Source: JALORV01 sp963754065
Lineage (GTDB): Bacteria > Pseudomonadota > Gammaproteobacteria > Burkholderiales > Burkholderiaceae_F
Direction of reading: 5' to 3'
DNA length: 64,000 nt
Assembly: GCA_963754065.1 (NCBI GenBank)
Contig: CAVWFH010000033.1
Coordinates: 8,288 to 72,287 of the forward strand
Positions 9,109 to 18,089 of this stretch are shown one piece after another. Below the pieces are notes generated by a model that did not search any database, had not been told where the DNA came from, and was given only the letters and a program-made list of their open reading frames with translations. Position 1 is the first letter of the stretch; every line of letters begins with the position of its first letter. Position numbers and translations under genes: made by a program.

Positions 9109-9297
9109 TCACGTGTGTGGCGTCGAACGCGGACGAGCTTCGTCGTCCGCATCCGGTTCCTCGCGCAGAATCCGCGCACCGACATCGTCCAGATGATCGA
9201 ACTGTCCGGAGGTCACCGCCCATACCAGGATGGCGGCAATGGCCAGGATCAGCACGACCGACAGCGGGATCAGGAGGTACAGCGAGTCCATCAACAC
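9109..9297 (-). CDS. ccoS: cbb3-type cytochrome oxidase assembly protein CcoS
   Basis: This is a roughly 60-residue protein with one membrane segment starting MDSLYLLIPLSV and then SGQFDHLDD, the signature of CcoS/FixS, followed by a charged tail. CcoS is required for cofactor insertion into the cbb3 oxidase. The GTG at 9297 directly follows the ccoI stop codon; an ATG two codons later (9291) is the more conventional start. It is co-transcribed with ccoI. Confidence 0.92.
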   Translation of the reverse strand: MLMDSLYLLIPLSVVLILAIAAILVWAVTSGQFDHLDDVGARILREEPDADDEARPRSTPHT

Positions 9298-11781
9298 TCA
9301 GTGTGGGCGCGCGCCACCGATCCCAACGTTCTTCGCACGCAGGGCATTGGCAATGACCGCCAGCGAACTGAGCGCCATGCCCGCCGCGGCCACCGCCGGC
9401 GAGACGTATCCGAACGCAGCGAGCGGGATGATGACGACATTGTAGATAAAGGCCCACGCCAGATTCTGCCGGACGATGCGACGCGCTCGATGCGCGACCG
9501 CCAGCGCGAACTCGACGTCAGCCAGACGGGAATTGAGCACGATGAAGTCGGCACGCGCCTGCGCCAGCATCGAGCCGCCGGCCAGTGCGATCGACACATC
9601 GGCCTGTGCGATCACCGGTGCGTCGTTCATGCCGTCACCGAGCATCGCCACGCGATGGCCCGCGCCCTGCTGTCCCGCGACCCAGTGGCGTTTGCTGTCG
9701 GGCGTCTGGTGAGCGAGCGCGCGCTCGATGCCCAGTGATCGCGCCACGGCCTGCACCGGCTCGCGCCGGTCGCCTGACAGCAGCACGACCTCGACGTAGC
9801 GATCCGTCGCAGCGTCGACCAGCGCCGCGGCGTCGTCACGCAGGCGTTCGCCGAAGGCGAACACGGCGAGCGCACCGGCCTCGTCGGCAAGGACGATGTA
9901 GCTCGCTGCCGCCAGACCTTCCTGGGCGACGATGGCGGCCACGCCGTTGCGTTGCGGCGACAGCTTTTCCGGCAACGCGAACTCGATCTTCCCAAGACGG
10001 TAACGATGCGAACCTATCGTGGCCTCGATGCCGGCCGAGGCCTCGACCCGGCCATCGGTCACCGTCGGCAGCGTGACAGGCATCGAGTTCGCGGCCTGCA
10101 GCAGCGCACGCGCGTAGGGGTGCGTCGACATGGTCTCCATCGCCGCAGCGACCGCTAGCATTCGCTCGCCATCGACGTCGCGCAGCAGCAACTGCTTGAG
10201 CAACGCCGGGTCGCCGGTCGTCAGCGTGCCCGTCTTGTCACACGCGAGCACATCCACTTCCGCAAGCGTCTCGAGTGCCGCCGTCCGCGCAAGCAGCACG
10301 CGCCGCTGCGCCAGCGCGGACTGCGCTGCCGAGAACGCTGCCGGCGCGGCGAGTGACAAGGCACACGGGCAGGTCGCGACCAGCACCGCAATGGCATTCG
10401 GCAGCGCCTGCGACGCATCGACCAGCCACCATCCGATCACGGTCAGCACCGTGATCGCCATGACGGCCCAGAGAAAGTACCGCGCGACGCGATTCGCAAA
10501 CTCGACTACGCGCGGCCGCTCCCGTCCCGCTTCATCCACGAGGCGCTGCAGGGCGGCGAGCGACGTGGCCTCGCCACGCCGCGTGACTTCGACCACCATC
10601 GGCTGGTCGAGGTTGACCGAGCCTGCCAGCACCGGGGCGCCCGCCGACTTTTCGATCGGCGTCGACTCGCCGGTGAGCCACGCCTGCGAACAGCTCGAGC
10701 GGCCATGCACGACCACTCCGTCGGCCGGCACGGTCTCGCCCGGTGGCACCAGGACGCGATCGCCAACGCGCAATCGCTCGGCGCCCACGGACTCGGTCGC
10801 GAGCGACGACGGAAACGCCACCAGCCGCTGTGCGCTCAGCATCGACTGCCGGCGGGCCGTTTCGATGTGTCCTCGCGCCGCAGCCAGGCCGCGCGCAAGC
10901 AACCATCGTGTGCCGAGCACCAGTGCGACAAACATCGTGACGGAGTCGAAATAGACATGGCCGCTGGCCGTTGCAGTGGCCAGTGCACTGGCGCTGAAGG
11001 CGGCCGCGAGCCCGATCACCACCGGCACATCCATGCCGATGCTGCGGATGCGCAACTGGCTCCACGCCGCGCGGTACAACGGCTGCGCGCTGAACAGCAC
11101 CACCGGCAAGGTCAGGATCAGGCTGGCCAGGCGCAGCAGCTGTTCGATGTCAGGCGCCACATCGCCCGGCGCCGCAAAGTACATCGGCACCGAGAGCATC
11201 ATCACCTGCATCATCATCAGCCAGGCAATCAGCACCCGCAGCAGATCGATGCGCGCAGCATGGCGTTCGTCGCGCTCTCCCGTGCCGGTCTCGTATCCGG
11301 CCCGCCGGATTTCGCGCAGTACCTCGTCGCGTGACAGCAACTTGTCGTCGTAGGCGACAAAGGCCCGCCGCGCCGCGAAGTCCACATGCGCCTGCACGAC
11401 ACCGGGCAAACGCCGCAGACGATGCTCGATCAGGAGTCCGCAGGCGCCGCAGACCATGCCACGGACGTCGATGCGCGTCTGCGCTGCAGTCGACGCAGGC
11501 GTGGCCAACGCGCCGGCGTCGGCGCTCGGCGCGAGCGCCGCGCTGAGGGCCTCGCGGTCGCGTGCGCCGGCCTGTGCGAGGAAGAGCTGCTCGGCAATGA
11601 AGGCACAGCCATTGCAGCAATAGGGCCGCAGCACTGCGCCGACCTGGCGCTGGACGACCTTGAGTCCGGCGAGTGAATCACCGCAATGGTCACAGACGCC
11701 CTCGGCGGGCTGCACGGAGGGGATTGCTTCGAGTCCGGCCAGGGACGACACCTTGGCCTTGCGTATCAGCTCGGATGACAT
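9298..11781 (-). CDS. ccoI: Copper-transporting P1B-type ATPase for cbb3 oxidase maturation
   Basis: This 827-residue P-type ATPase supplies copper for the cbb3 oxidase (CcoI/FixI). In order, it has an N-terminal Cys-rich segment (CDHCG, CCNGC), a metal-binding domain with GMVCGACG, the membrane metal site CPC in ATCPCALSL, the phosphorylation motif DKTGT (D515), and the hinge motif GDGMNDAPV. The ATG at 11781 was chosen over a TTG further upstream. It is the first gene of the ccoI-ccoS unit, with an Fnr box about 136 bases before the start. Confidence 0.95.
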   Translation of the reverse strand: MSSELIRKAKVSSLAGLEAIPSVQPAEGVCDHCGDSLAGLKVVQRQVGAVLRPYCCNGCAFIAEQLFLAQAGARDREALSAALAPSADAGALATPASTAAQTRIDVRGMVCGACGLLIEHRLRRLPGVVQAHVDFAARRAFVAYDDKLLSRDEVLREIRRAGYETGTGERDERHAARIDLLRVLIAWLMMMQVMMLSVPMYFAAPGDVAPDIEQLLRLASLILTLPVVLFSAQPLYRAAWSQLRIRSIGMDVPVVIGLAAAFSASALATATASGHVYFDSVTMFVALVLGTRWLLARGLAAARGHIETARRQSMLSAQRLVAFPSSLATESVGAERLRVGDRVLVPPGETVPADGVVVHGRSSCSQAWLTGESTPIEKSAGAPVLAGSVNLDQPMVVEVTRRGEATSLAALQRLVDEAGRERPRVVEFANRVARYFLWAVMAITVLTVIGWWLVDASQALPNAIAVLVATCPCALSLAAPAAFSAAQSALAQRRVLLARTAALETLAEVDVLACDKTGTLTTGDPALLKQLLLRDVDGERMLAVAAAMETMSTHPYARALLQAANSMPVTLPTVTDGRVEASAGIEATIGSHRYRLGKIEFALPEKLSPQRNGVAAIVAQEGLAAASYIVLADEAGALAVFAFGERLRDDAAALVDAATDRYVEVVLLSGDRREPVQAVARSLGIERALAHQTPDSKRHWVAGQQGAGHRVAMLGDGMNDAPVIAQADVSIALAGGSMLAQARADFIVLNSRLADVEFALAVAHRARRIVRQNLAWAFIYNVVIIPLAAFGYVSPAVAAAGMALSSLAVIANALRAKNVGIGGARPH

Positions 11782-11916
11782 GCAGAAAAGAAAATGCGGC
11801 GACCGCAAAACGCACCGGGAACCGCGCCAGCGTACCCGATGCGCCCCTCCCTTGCGGCGCCGCGCGAGAACAAAAACAACTCGAAGTGCACACTACGCAG
11901 AACTGAGCGGCAGCCG

Positions 11917-11930
11917 TTGACTCATATCAA
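11917..11930. promoter_or_regulatory. Fnr/Anr box upstream of ccoI
   Basis: TTGAC-TCAT-ATCAA fits the Fnr-family consensus with one half-site mismatch to perfect symmetry. It lies about 136 bases upstream of ccoI and about 125 bases upstream of the divergent lipoprotein gene. Control of ccoI-ccoS is the likely role, since copper loading is needed when the oxidase is made. Confidence 0.82.
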
Positions 11931-12054
11931 CGCCGACGAACGGCGCCACCGGAACCGTTCCGGGCCCCCGGAGCGGAGTTCGACGCCGCCAGCGCAGACT
12001 CGCCATCCACCAGTTCATCACGCACAATCCCGCTCTCGTTCCGGGACTCGCCGC

Positions 12055-13710
12055 ATGAATCGCAGACTCCTGTTGGCCAGTGCACTTACCGCGGTCGCGC
12101 TCGGCGGCTGTGGTGGCGGATCGTCAAGTTCTCCGACACCGCCCACCCCGAATCCGCCACCGGCCCCTCCTCCGATCGCACTGCCGCCGCCAGTGGCGGA
12201 CAGCGAAGTGCGCGTGTCCGCCGATTCTCCCTTTGGCGTCACGTGTGCCCCCGGCAGCGGCACGAACTACCGCAATGCAGAGGTCGAGCCGCAGGTTGCG
12301 ATCAATCCGCTCAATCCGAACAACCTCGTGGTCAACTGGCAGCAGGATCGCTGGTCGTCCGGCGGTGCGAGCGGCATCGTGTCAGCCGTCACACTCGACG
12401 GTGGCGTCACCTGGGCCACCGCCGCGCTGCCGGTCTCGCGTTGCGGCGGAGGTACCGCGACCAACGGCGGCAACTACGGCCGCGCGACCGATCCGTGGGT
12501 GACGTTTTCGCCTAACGGGGTCGTCTATCAGATGGCATTGGCCTTCGAAGGGGGATCCCTGCTTCCGGGTTCCACCAGCGCCATGCTGGTCGCGCGCTCC
12601 ACCGACAGCGGACGCAGCTGGGGCGCCGTGACGCCGCTCATCGTCAGCGACAGCAGTTTCTTCAACGACAAGAACACCATCACCGCGGATCCGACCGACG
12701 CGCGCTTCGTCTATGCAGTGTGGGACCGACTCGCGCTCGCCGGCGGCGGCCCGACGCTGCTGGCGCGCACGACCGACGGTGGTGTCACGTGGGAAGCCGC
12801 GACGGTGATCTACGACCCGGGCGTGCGCTCGCAGACGATCGGCAACCAGATCGTCGTGCTGCCGAATGGCACGCTGGTCAATGTTTTCACGCAGATCGAT
12901 ACCGGCACCAGTGGCGCAAACGTCGCGTCGATTCGCGTGATCCGCTCCACCGATCGCGGGGCCAGCTGGAGCGCCCCGATCAAGGTGGCCGACCTGCTTG
13001 CGGTCGGCGCGCGTGACCCGGCCACGCAGCTGCCGATCCGCGACGGATCGATCCTCCCCGAGATCGCCGTTGCGCCGAACGGCAACGTGCTGATCGTTTG
13101 GCAGGACGCGCGCTTCAGCGGAGGCACGGTGGACGGCATCGCGCTGTCGCGCTCCACCGATGGCGGGCTCACCTGGAGCGCGCCGGCGCAGGTCAACAGC
13201 GCTCGCACGGTGGCGGCATTCACGCCATCCATCCGCGTGCGCGCCGACGGCACCATCGGCATCACGTACTTCGACCTGCGCAGCAACACAACCGACACCG
13301 CCACGTTGCCCACGGAACTGATGCTGGCCCGTTCGTCCGACGCGGTGAACTGGAACGAAGTCCGACTGACACCGACCTTTGATATCGCCACCGCGCCACA
13401 GGCCGGCGGCTACTTCATCGGTGACTACCAGGGACTCGCGGCCAGCGGCAACGTCTTCATACCGGTGTACGTTCGCACCACCGGCAGCACGACCAACCGC
13501 ACGGACGTGTTTGCCGTCTTCGCGCGCTCGATCGCGTCCAGCGCCGCCCGTGCCGCGACCGTCTCGTTGCCGAGCGCGACGACGGCACTCCCCGTGGACG
13601 AGGCCACCCGCCAGCGCGCGAGCGAACACCTCGTCCGCGTGATGGAGCGGCGCATTCCGGGATGGACACGGTGGCGCGCCGAGACGGCCGGCACCCGAAT
13701 CGACAAGTAG
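12055..13710 (+). CDS. Exported lipoprotein with Asp-box (sialidase/BNR-like) beta-propeller
   Basis: The 551-residue product has a lipoprotein signal peptide ending in a lipobox (VALGGC). A Gly/Ser/Pro-rich linker follows, then a beta-propeller-like domain. At least five Asp-box motifs of the form S/T-x-D-x-G-x-T/S-W are visible (TLDGGVTW, STDSGRSW, TTDGGVTW, STDRGASW, STDGGLTW). Asp boxes occur in sialidases and many other exported glycan-active or binding proteins, so they do not prove sialidase activity. The ATG at 12055 was chosen because it begins the signal peptide. It is monocistronic, with no informative partner. Confidence 0.8.
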   Translation: MNRRLLLASALTAVALGGCGGGSSSSPTPPTPNPPPAPPPIALPPPVADSEVRVSADSPFGVTCAPGSGTNYRNAEVEPQVAINPLNPNNLVVNWQQDRWSSGGASGIVSAVTLDGGVTWATAALPVSRCGGGTATNGGNYGRATDPWVTFSPNGVVYQMALAFEGGSLLPGSTSAMLVARSTDSGRSWGAVTPLIVSDSSFFNDKNTITADPTDARFVYAVWDRLALAGGGPTLLARTTDGGVTWEAATVIYDPGVRSQTIGNQIVVLPNGTLVNVFTQIDTGTSGANVASIRVIRSTDRGASWSAPIKVADLLAVGARDPATQLPIRDGSILPEIAVAPNGNVLIVWQDARFSGGTVDGIALSRSTDGGLTWSAPAQVNSARTVAAFTPSIRVRADGTIGITYFDLRSNTTDTATLPTELMLARSSDAVNWNEVRLTPTFDIATAPQAGGYFIGDYQGLAASGNVFIPVYVRTTGSTTNRTDVFAVFARSIASSAARAATVSLPSATTALPVDEATRQRASEHLVRVMERRIPGWTRWRAETAGTRIDK

Positions 13711-13892
13711 AGTCCGGGTGTTGGCGTAAGTTCGCCGGGACGGTGTCCATGAGGTCCGGAGGCAGGCTCTCAGGCAGCCGGGTGCAGCCCGCGGGAGCCT
13801 GACGCCGAATGCCGGGTCGCCGTACTCGGTACCATCCTCACTGAAGCGTCAACCGCACCCGACCGATCCCGACTTCCTCAAACAGATACGAC

Positions 13893-16700
13893 GTGCTCGA
13901 CAAGCTCTTCGGTTCCCCTCTGCATGAACACGCCGATCCGGCGCAGCGCGTGCATGGCGTCACTGCGCTGCCTCCGGATTCGAAGGTGCTGGCGCAACTG
14001 CTCGGCTCCGACCCGTCAGCCGATGTCCGCAGCGCTGCGGCCACACACTGCGGGGATCCGACCGTGCTCGCTTCCGCCCTGGGAGCGGAGACCGAGCCAT
14101 CCGTGCGTTCAGCCATCGCCGCTTCGCTGGGCAAGGTGCTGGCTGCGACGGCGGACACCGGCATCGTGCAATCCCTGCTCACCGCGCCCGAGTGTCCGGA
14201 TACTGTCCGCGCGCAGATTGCGCTGCACACGCGCGACGAGCAGCGACGCCGCGACGCGCTGAACGGCATCACTGACGAGGACGCGCTGGTGGACGTTGCG
14301 CTCGGCGCCGAACACGCATCCGCACGTATCGCAGCGGCCGAGCGCGTGCACGCGCCCGAACCGCTGCGGCGGCTGCTCGCGGGAGCACGGGACAAGGACC
14401 GCGGCGTGGCCCGCCTTGCGCGCGAGAGGCTCGATGCGATCCAGCGGCGCATCGAGAACGCCGACGCTGCCGATGCCATCCTGCGGGAGGCCGAGGCACT
14501 CGTGGCGCAAGCGGGTCCGATCGTTACGGCCGCAGTCGAACTCGATCGCCGCTGGAAAGTCCTGGCGCTGGGCGACGATGAGCTTCGTCGCGCCCGCTGG
14601 GAGGCCGTCGGCCGTCAGATGCAGCAGCGCTTCGACCGCGAGCTCGATGAGCAACGCGCGCACGCACGCTTCGAGCAGCGGCTCAGCGACTGGCTCGCCG
14701 CACTTCAGCCTGCACCGGCGGCCTCGCTGTCCAGGTTGCGCGAAGAACTGACGGAGCTGCGCAGTGAAGCGTCCAGGGACAATGATGCCTCTGCGCTGAC
14801 GCGGCTGGATCAGGCCGAACGGCAGCTCCAGCAGTGGGAGCAGGCGGCTCCCGCACTGGCCGCCGCCGAGGCGCTGGTGGTGGAAGCCGAGCAGCTGGCG
14901 ACGGGAACGCCGATCGACGATGCGCAGCTGCCGGCCCGCTGGCAGACGCTGAACCTCGCGGCCCGTACACCCGCGCTGACGCGTCGCTTCGAGGCCGCGC
15001 TGCTCGTGATCGAACAGCGCCGGCTGGCGATCGTGCGCGCGACTCAGCAGGAACAGGGCGCAGCGCGGCAACAACTTCACACCTCGCTGCACGAGGCCGA
15101 GCAGGCGCTGGCGGCGGGGCACCTGCAGGAGGCCCGGGCTGCTGCCGACCGTGCCCGCGCGCTGAAGGCGCACGCCGGCCTGCTACCGAAGCCCAGCGTG
15201 CAACGGTTGAGCCGCGTCGTGCAGCAACTGGTCGAGCTCGAGCGGTGGCAGCAGTTCGGCCAGCAGAACGCCCGGGTCCAGTTGTGCGACCGCGCCGAGG
15301 CGCTCGTGCAGAAAACGCTCACTCCGGCGGCGCTCGCTCCGATGGCACTCGCGCGTGAAGTGCAGCAGCTCCGTGCCGAGTGGAAGAAGCTCGATGAGCA
15401 GCATGCCGGTGTGCCGAAACCATTGTGGGAGCGCTTCGACGGCGCCTGCGAACGAGCTTATGCGCCCGCGGCGCGGCATTTTGCCGAGCAGGCCGCGCAA
15501 CACAAGCAGGCGCGCAAGCAGCGGGAGGACTTCATTGCGATGTCGGCTGCGCATGCGCCGACGCTGCTCGGCGAGCCGCACGACTGGCGCGCGGTCGAGC
15601 GCTGGCTGCGCGATACCGAGACGACGTGGCGGGGACCCAGTCTGGGTAGCGTCGAACCCGGGGCCTGGAAAAAGCTCGATGCCCGCCTGAAGACGGCTCT
15701 GGCGCCGTTGCATGAAGCGTTGTCTGCGTCACGCCTGCAGGCGCGACAGCAGCGTGAGGCACTGATCGTGGAAGCGGAGGCGCTGGCGGCCCGCGCGGCG
15801 GAACGCGACACGCCGGCGCGCGTCAAGGAACTGCAGGCGCGCTGGCAGGCCCACGCCAAGTCCATCGTGCTGGCGCAGCGCGATGAGCGGGCCCTGTGGG
15901 AGCGCTTTCGCGCCGCATGCAACGCCGTGTTCGACGCCCGCACGGGCTCGCGCAAGGAGGCAGACGAGCGCAGACACGTCCAGCGGCGGGCGCTTGAAGC
16001 CCTGTGCGAACAGATGGAGCAGCTGGCGCATGCAAGTGACGCGGATGAGGCAACGGTTCGCGTCGCCATGCGCGAACTGCAGGAGCAGTGGCGCAAGGCG
16101 ATCACGGACGGCGGACCGGCAGCGGCGATCGAGGCGCGCTTCAGGACGGCGCGAACCGGCGTCGAGGACCTGCTGCGCGGACGAACCCGCGCCAGCGAGG
16201 CCGCGGTATGGCAAACACTCTTCGCCAAGGAACGGTTATGCGAGGAACTGGATGCCCTCGCGCTGGCAGGACAGGACGCTGACCCGGGCGCCGTGGAATC
16301 CGTGCAGCAACGCTGGTCCGCCCTGCCACCGCTGGCCAACGATTGGGAGCAGAAGCTGCTCAAGCGGCGTGACACGACACTGAATGCACTCGCCCCACTC
16401 GCGGATGCCTACGCGCGCGAGGACCACGCCGATGACATCAAGAAATACGCGGCGGCACGGCGTGATGCGTTGCTCGAACTGGAACTGATGCTGGGCATGG
16501 AAAGCCCGGGCGACCTGCAGAAGGAACGACTCGCGGTGCAGGTCAAGCACTTGCGTGACCGATTCAAGCGCACGACGTCGGACAGCACGGGCAGCGCCGT
16601 CGAGGTCCTGCTGCACTGGTGCGGGTTGCCGGGTATCGCGGAGGCGCGCGATCGGCAGCGCTGCGAAAGAATCGCTGCAACGATTCAGCGGCGGCGATGA
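13893..16700 (+). CDS. DUF349-family large helical protein
   Basis: The 935-residue product is rich in Ala, Glu, Arg and Gln and predicted to be almost wholly helical or coiled-coil. It has several repeats of the DUF349 pattern, with conserved W/R positions such as LQARWQAHAKSI and ELQEQWRKA. The N-terminus resembles HEAT-type helical repeats. DUF349 proteins are widespread in beta- and gammaproteobacteria, and their biochemical role is unknown to me. The GTG start at 13893 is supported by the conserved-looking N-terminus that follows it (MLDKLFGSPL). Confidence 0.8.
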   Translation: MLDKLFGSPLHEHADPAQRVHGVTALPPDSKVLAQLLGSDPSADVRSAAATHCGDPTVLASALGAETEPSVRSAIAASLGKVLAATADTGIVQSLLTAPECPDTVRAQIALHTRDEQRRRDALNGITDEDALVDVALGAEHASARIAAAERVHAPEPLRRLLAGARDKDRGVARLARERLDAIQRRIENADAADAILREAEALVAQAGPIVTAAVELDRRWKVLALGDDELRRARWEAVGRQMQQRFDRELDEQRAHARFEQRLSDWLAALQPAPAASLSRLREELTELRSEASRDNDASALTRLDQAERQLQQWEQAAPALAAAEALVVEAEQLATGTPIDDAQLPARWQTLNLAARTPALTRRFEAALLVIEQRRLAIVRATQQEQGAARQQLHTSLHEAEQALAAGHLQEARAAADRARALKAHAGLLPKPSVQRLSRVVQQLVELERWQQFGQQNARVQLCDRAEALVQKTLTPAALAPMALAREVQQLRAEWKKLDEQHAGVPKPLWERFDGACERAYAPAARHFAEQAAQHKQARKQREDFIAMSAAHAPTLLGEPHDWRAVERWLRDTETTWRGPSLGSVEPGAWKKLDARLKTALAPLHEALSASRLQARQQREALIVEAEALAARAAERDTPARVKELQARWQAHAKSIVLAQRDERALWERFRAACNAVFDARTGSRKEADERRHVQRRALEALCEQMEQLAHASDADEATVRVAMRELQEQWRKAITDGGPAAAIEARFRTARTGVEDLLRGRTRASEAAVWQTLFAKERLCEELDALALAGQDADPGAVESVQQRWSALPPLANDWEQKLLKRRDTTLNALAPLADAYAREDHADDIKKYAAARRDALLELELMLGMESPGDLQKERLAVQVKHLRDRFKRTTSDSTGSAVEVLLHWCGLPGIAEARDRQRCERIAATIQRRR

Positions 16701-16890
16701 ATCCGGATCGGTCACCCCGCGAATGAGGGCCGCGTGCTGTTGTGAAGAGCGTGTCCCCTGCGCTTGAGCCCGAGTGGAGCGGGGTAGAGATCTCCGCTTG
16801 ACGTGCGCCCAGGCAGTCTTGAGGAGCGAAACCTCGGGCAGCCGATCGGCGATCCTGTGCAGTTCTTGACTCCCCTTCGCAAGACTTCCA

Positions 16891-17577
16891 ATGCTTCAGA
16901 AGATCCTCGCAACCGTCGTCATGAGCACCGTGGTGGCGACAAGCGCTGCCGCCCCACCCTACCGCCCGTACTCCGACACCAGTGCAAACCGCATTTACAA
17001 CCTCCTGTTCTGCGACTCGGCGGCGGACTTCCGGCAGAAGCCCGGGGAAACACCCGCGCGCTGGCAAAGCGTGCTCGAGGCCGAGCCCGCTGACCCCGCA
17101 GCGCTTCGTGCACTTGCCAACGATGAGAGTGAGGACGGCCGAGCCCGGTACCTGGCCTACGCGACGATGCGACGGCTGGGCGAGCCGGTCACGGCCAAGC
17201 GTCTGCTCGGCGTCATCGTCGAAGTGCCGCTTCCCGGCGGGCTGGACGTTCTGGCCGCCTACTCGGAAGGCAGCGTTCGCTACATCAACCAGACCGGAAA
17301 GCTGGCGTTTTACGAGCGAGTCGAGTCACTCAATCCGCTGGTGCAAAAGCTGTTTGCCGCGTCGGCGCCGGTCGTGGCGCGCATTGGACCCACCGACCTG
17401 CCGCGACGGCCCCCACCGCAAGGCGAGAAAGTTCGCATCACGTTTCTTGTGTCGGACGGTTTTTACTTCGGCGAAGGTGAAATGGCGCCCATGCAGCAGG
17501 ACGCTTTGGCCGGTCCGGTTATTCGCAGAGCGACCGAACTCCTGCAGGCGGCGGTTGCGATGATCCCCAGAAAGTGA
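16891..17577 (+). CDS. Exported protein of unknown function
   Basis: The 228-residue product has a clear signal peptide (cleavage probably after TSAAA, around residue 21), so it is likely periplasmic. No enzyme motif or known domain was recognised. Two Met residues occur near the start; the first (16891) begins the signal peptide. The 190 bases separating it from the DUF349 gene show no further gene. Confidence 0.6.
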   Translation: MLQKILATVVMSTVVATSAAAPPYRPYSDTSANRIYNLLFCDSAADFRQKPGETPARWQSVLEAEPADPAALRALANDESEDGRARYLAYATMRRLGEPVTAKRLLGVIVEVPLPGGLDVLAAYSEGSVRYINQTGKLAFYERVESLNPLVQKLFAASAPVVARIGPTDLPRRPPPQGEKVRITFLVSDGFYFGEGEMAPMQQDALAGPVIRRATELLQAAVAMIPRK

Positions 17578-17592
17578 CCAGGAAAGACTGTC

Positions 17593-17976
17593 CTAGCGCC
17601 CGGACTGCAGCAGCGCGCCCATTTTCTGATGGATCAGGTTGATCGCCTTAAGCGGCCGCAGCATCACCTTGAAGTCGACGATGCGACCGGCATCGTCCCA
17701 ACGGATCATGTCGACGCCGTTGACCTCGATACCGTCGATGGCGACCACGAACTCGAGCACCGCCTCATTCACGCCGACGAGTTCGCGCACGTAGCGGAAG
17801 CTCGCGTTCCCGAAGACAGTCACTGCGGCTGCCAGGTACATCGTCGTGATCGGCCGGCCCCGCTGCGGCGTGTGCACGACCGGCGAATGAAATACGACGT
17901 CGTCGGCCAGCAGCGCATCGAGCGCGTCGACGTCGCGCTCGCGCACGATACGGTGCCACTCCTCGACAGCATTCAT
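17593..17976 (-). CDS. SnoaL-like / NTF2-fold protein
   Basis: This 127-residue protein has the SnoaL-like pattern: an early WHRIVRERDVDALDALLADDVVFHSPV segment in pieces, a central VRELVG strand region, and a conserved end IVDFKVMLRPLKAIN. Such proteins have a cone-shaped alpha+beta barrel fold, and their function cannot be assigned from sequence. The ATG at 17976 has AAGGAG 8-10 bases upstream. It is convergent with the exported protein gene and lies 113 bases from the divergent aminopeptidase. Confidence 0.75.
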   Translation of the reverse strand: MNAVEEWHRIVRERDVDALDALLADDVVFHSPVVHTPQRGRPITTMYLAAAVTVFGNASFRYVRELVGVNEAVLEFVVAIDGIEVNGVDMIRWDDAGRIVDFKVMLRPLKAINLIHQKMGALLQSGR

Positions 17977-18089
17977 CCTTTCCGCTCCTTGTTTCTCATC
18001 CAAAAGACCGGGCCTGCAACCGGACCATTCGCACCCGTCGGCAGCCGCCGGCCCTACACTTCGCCCCACCCCGGCTTCCACCTTGCGCC

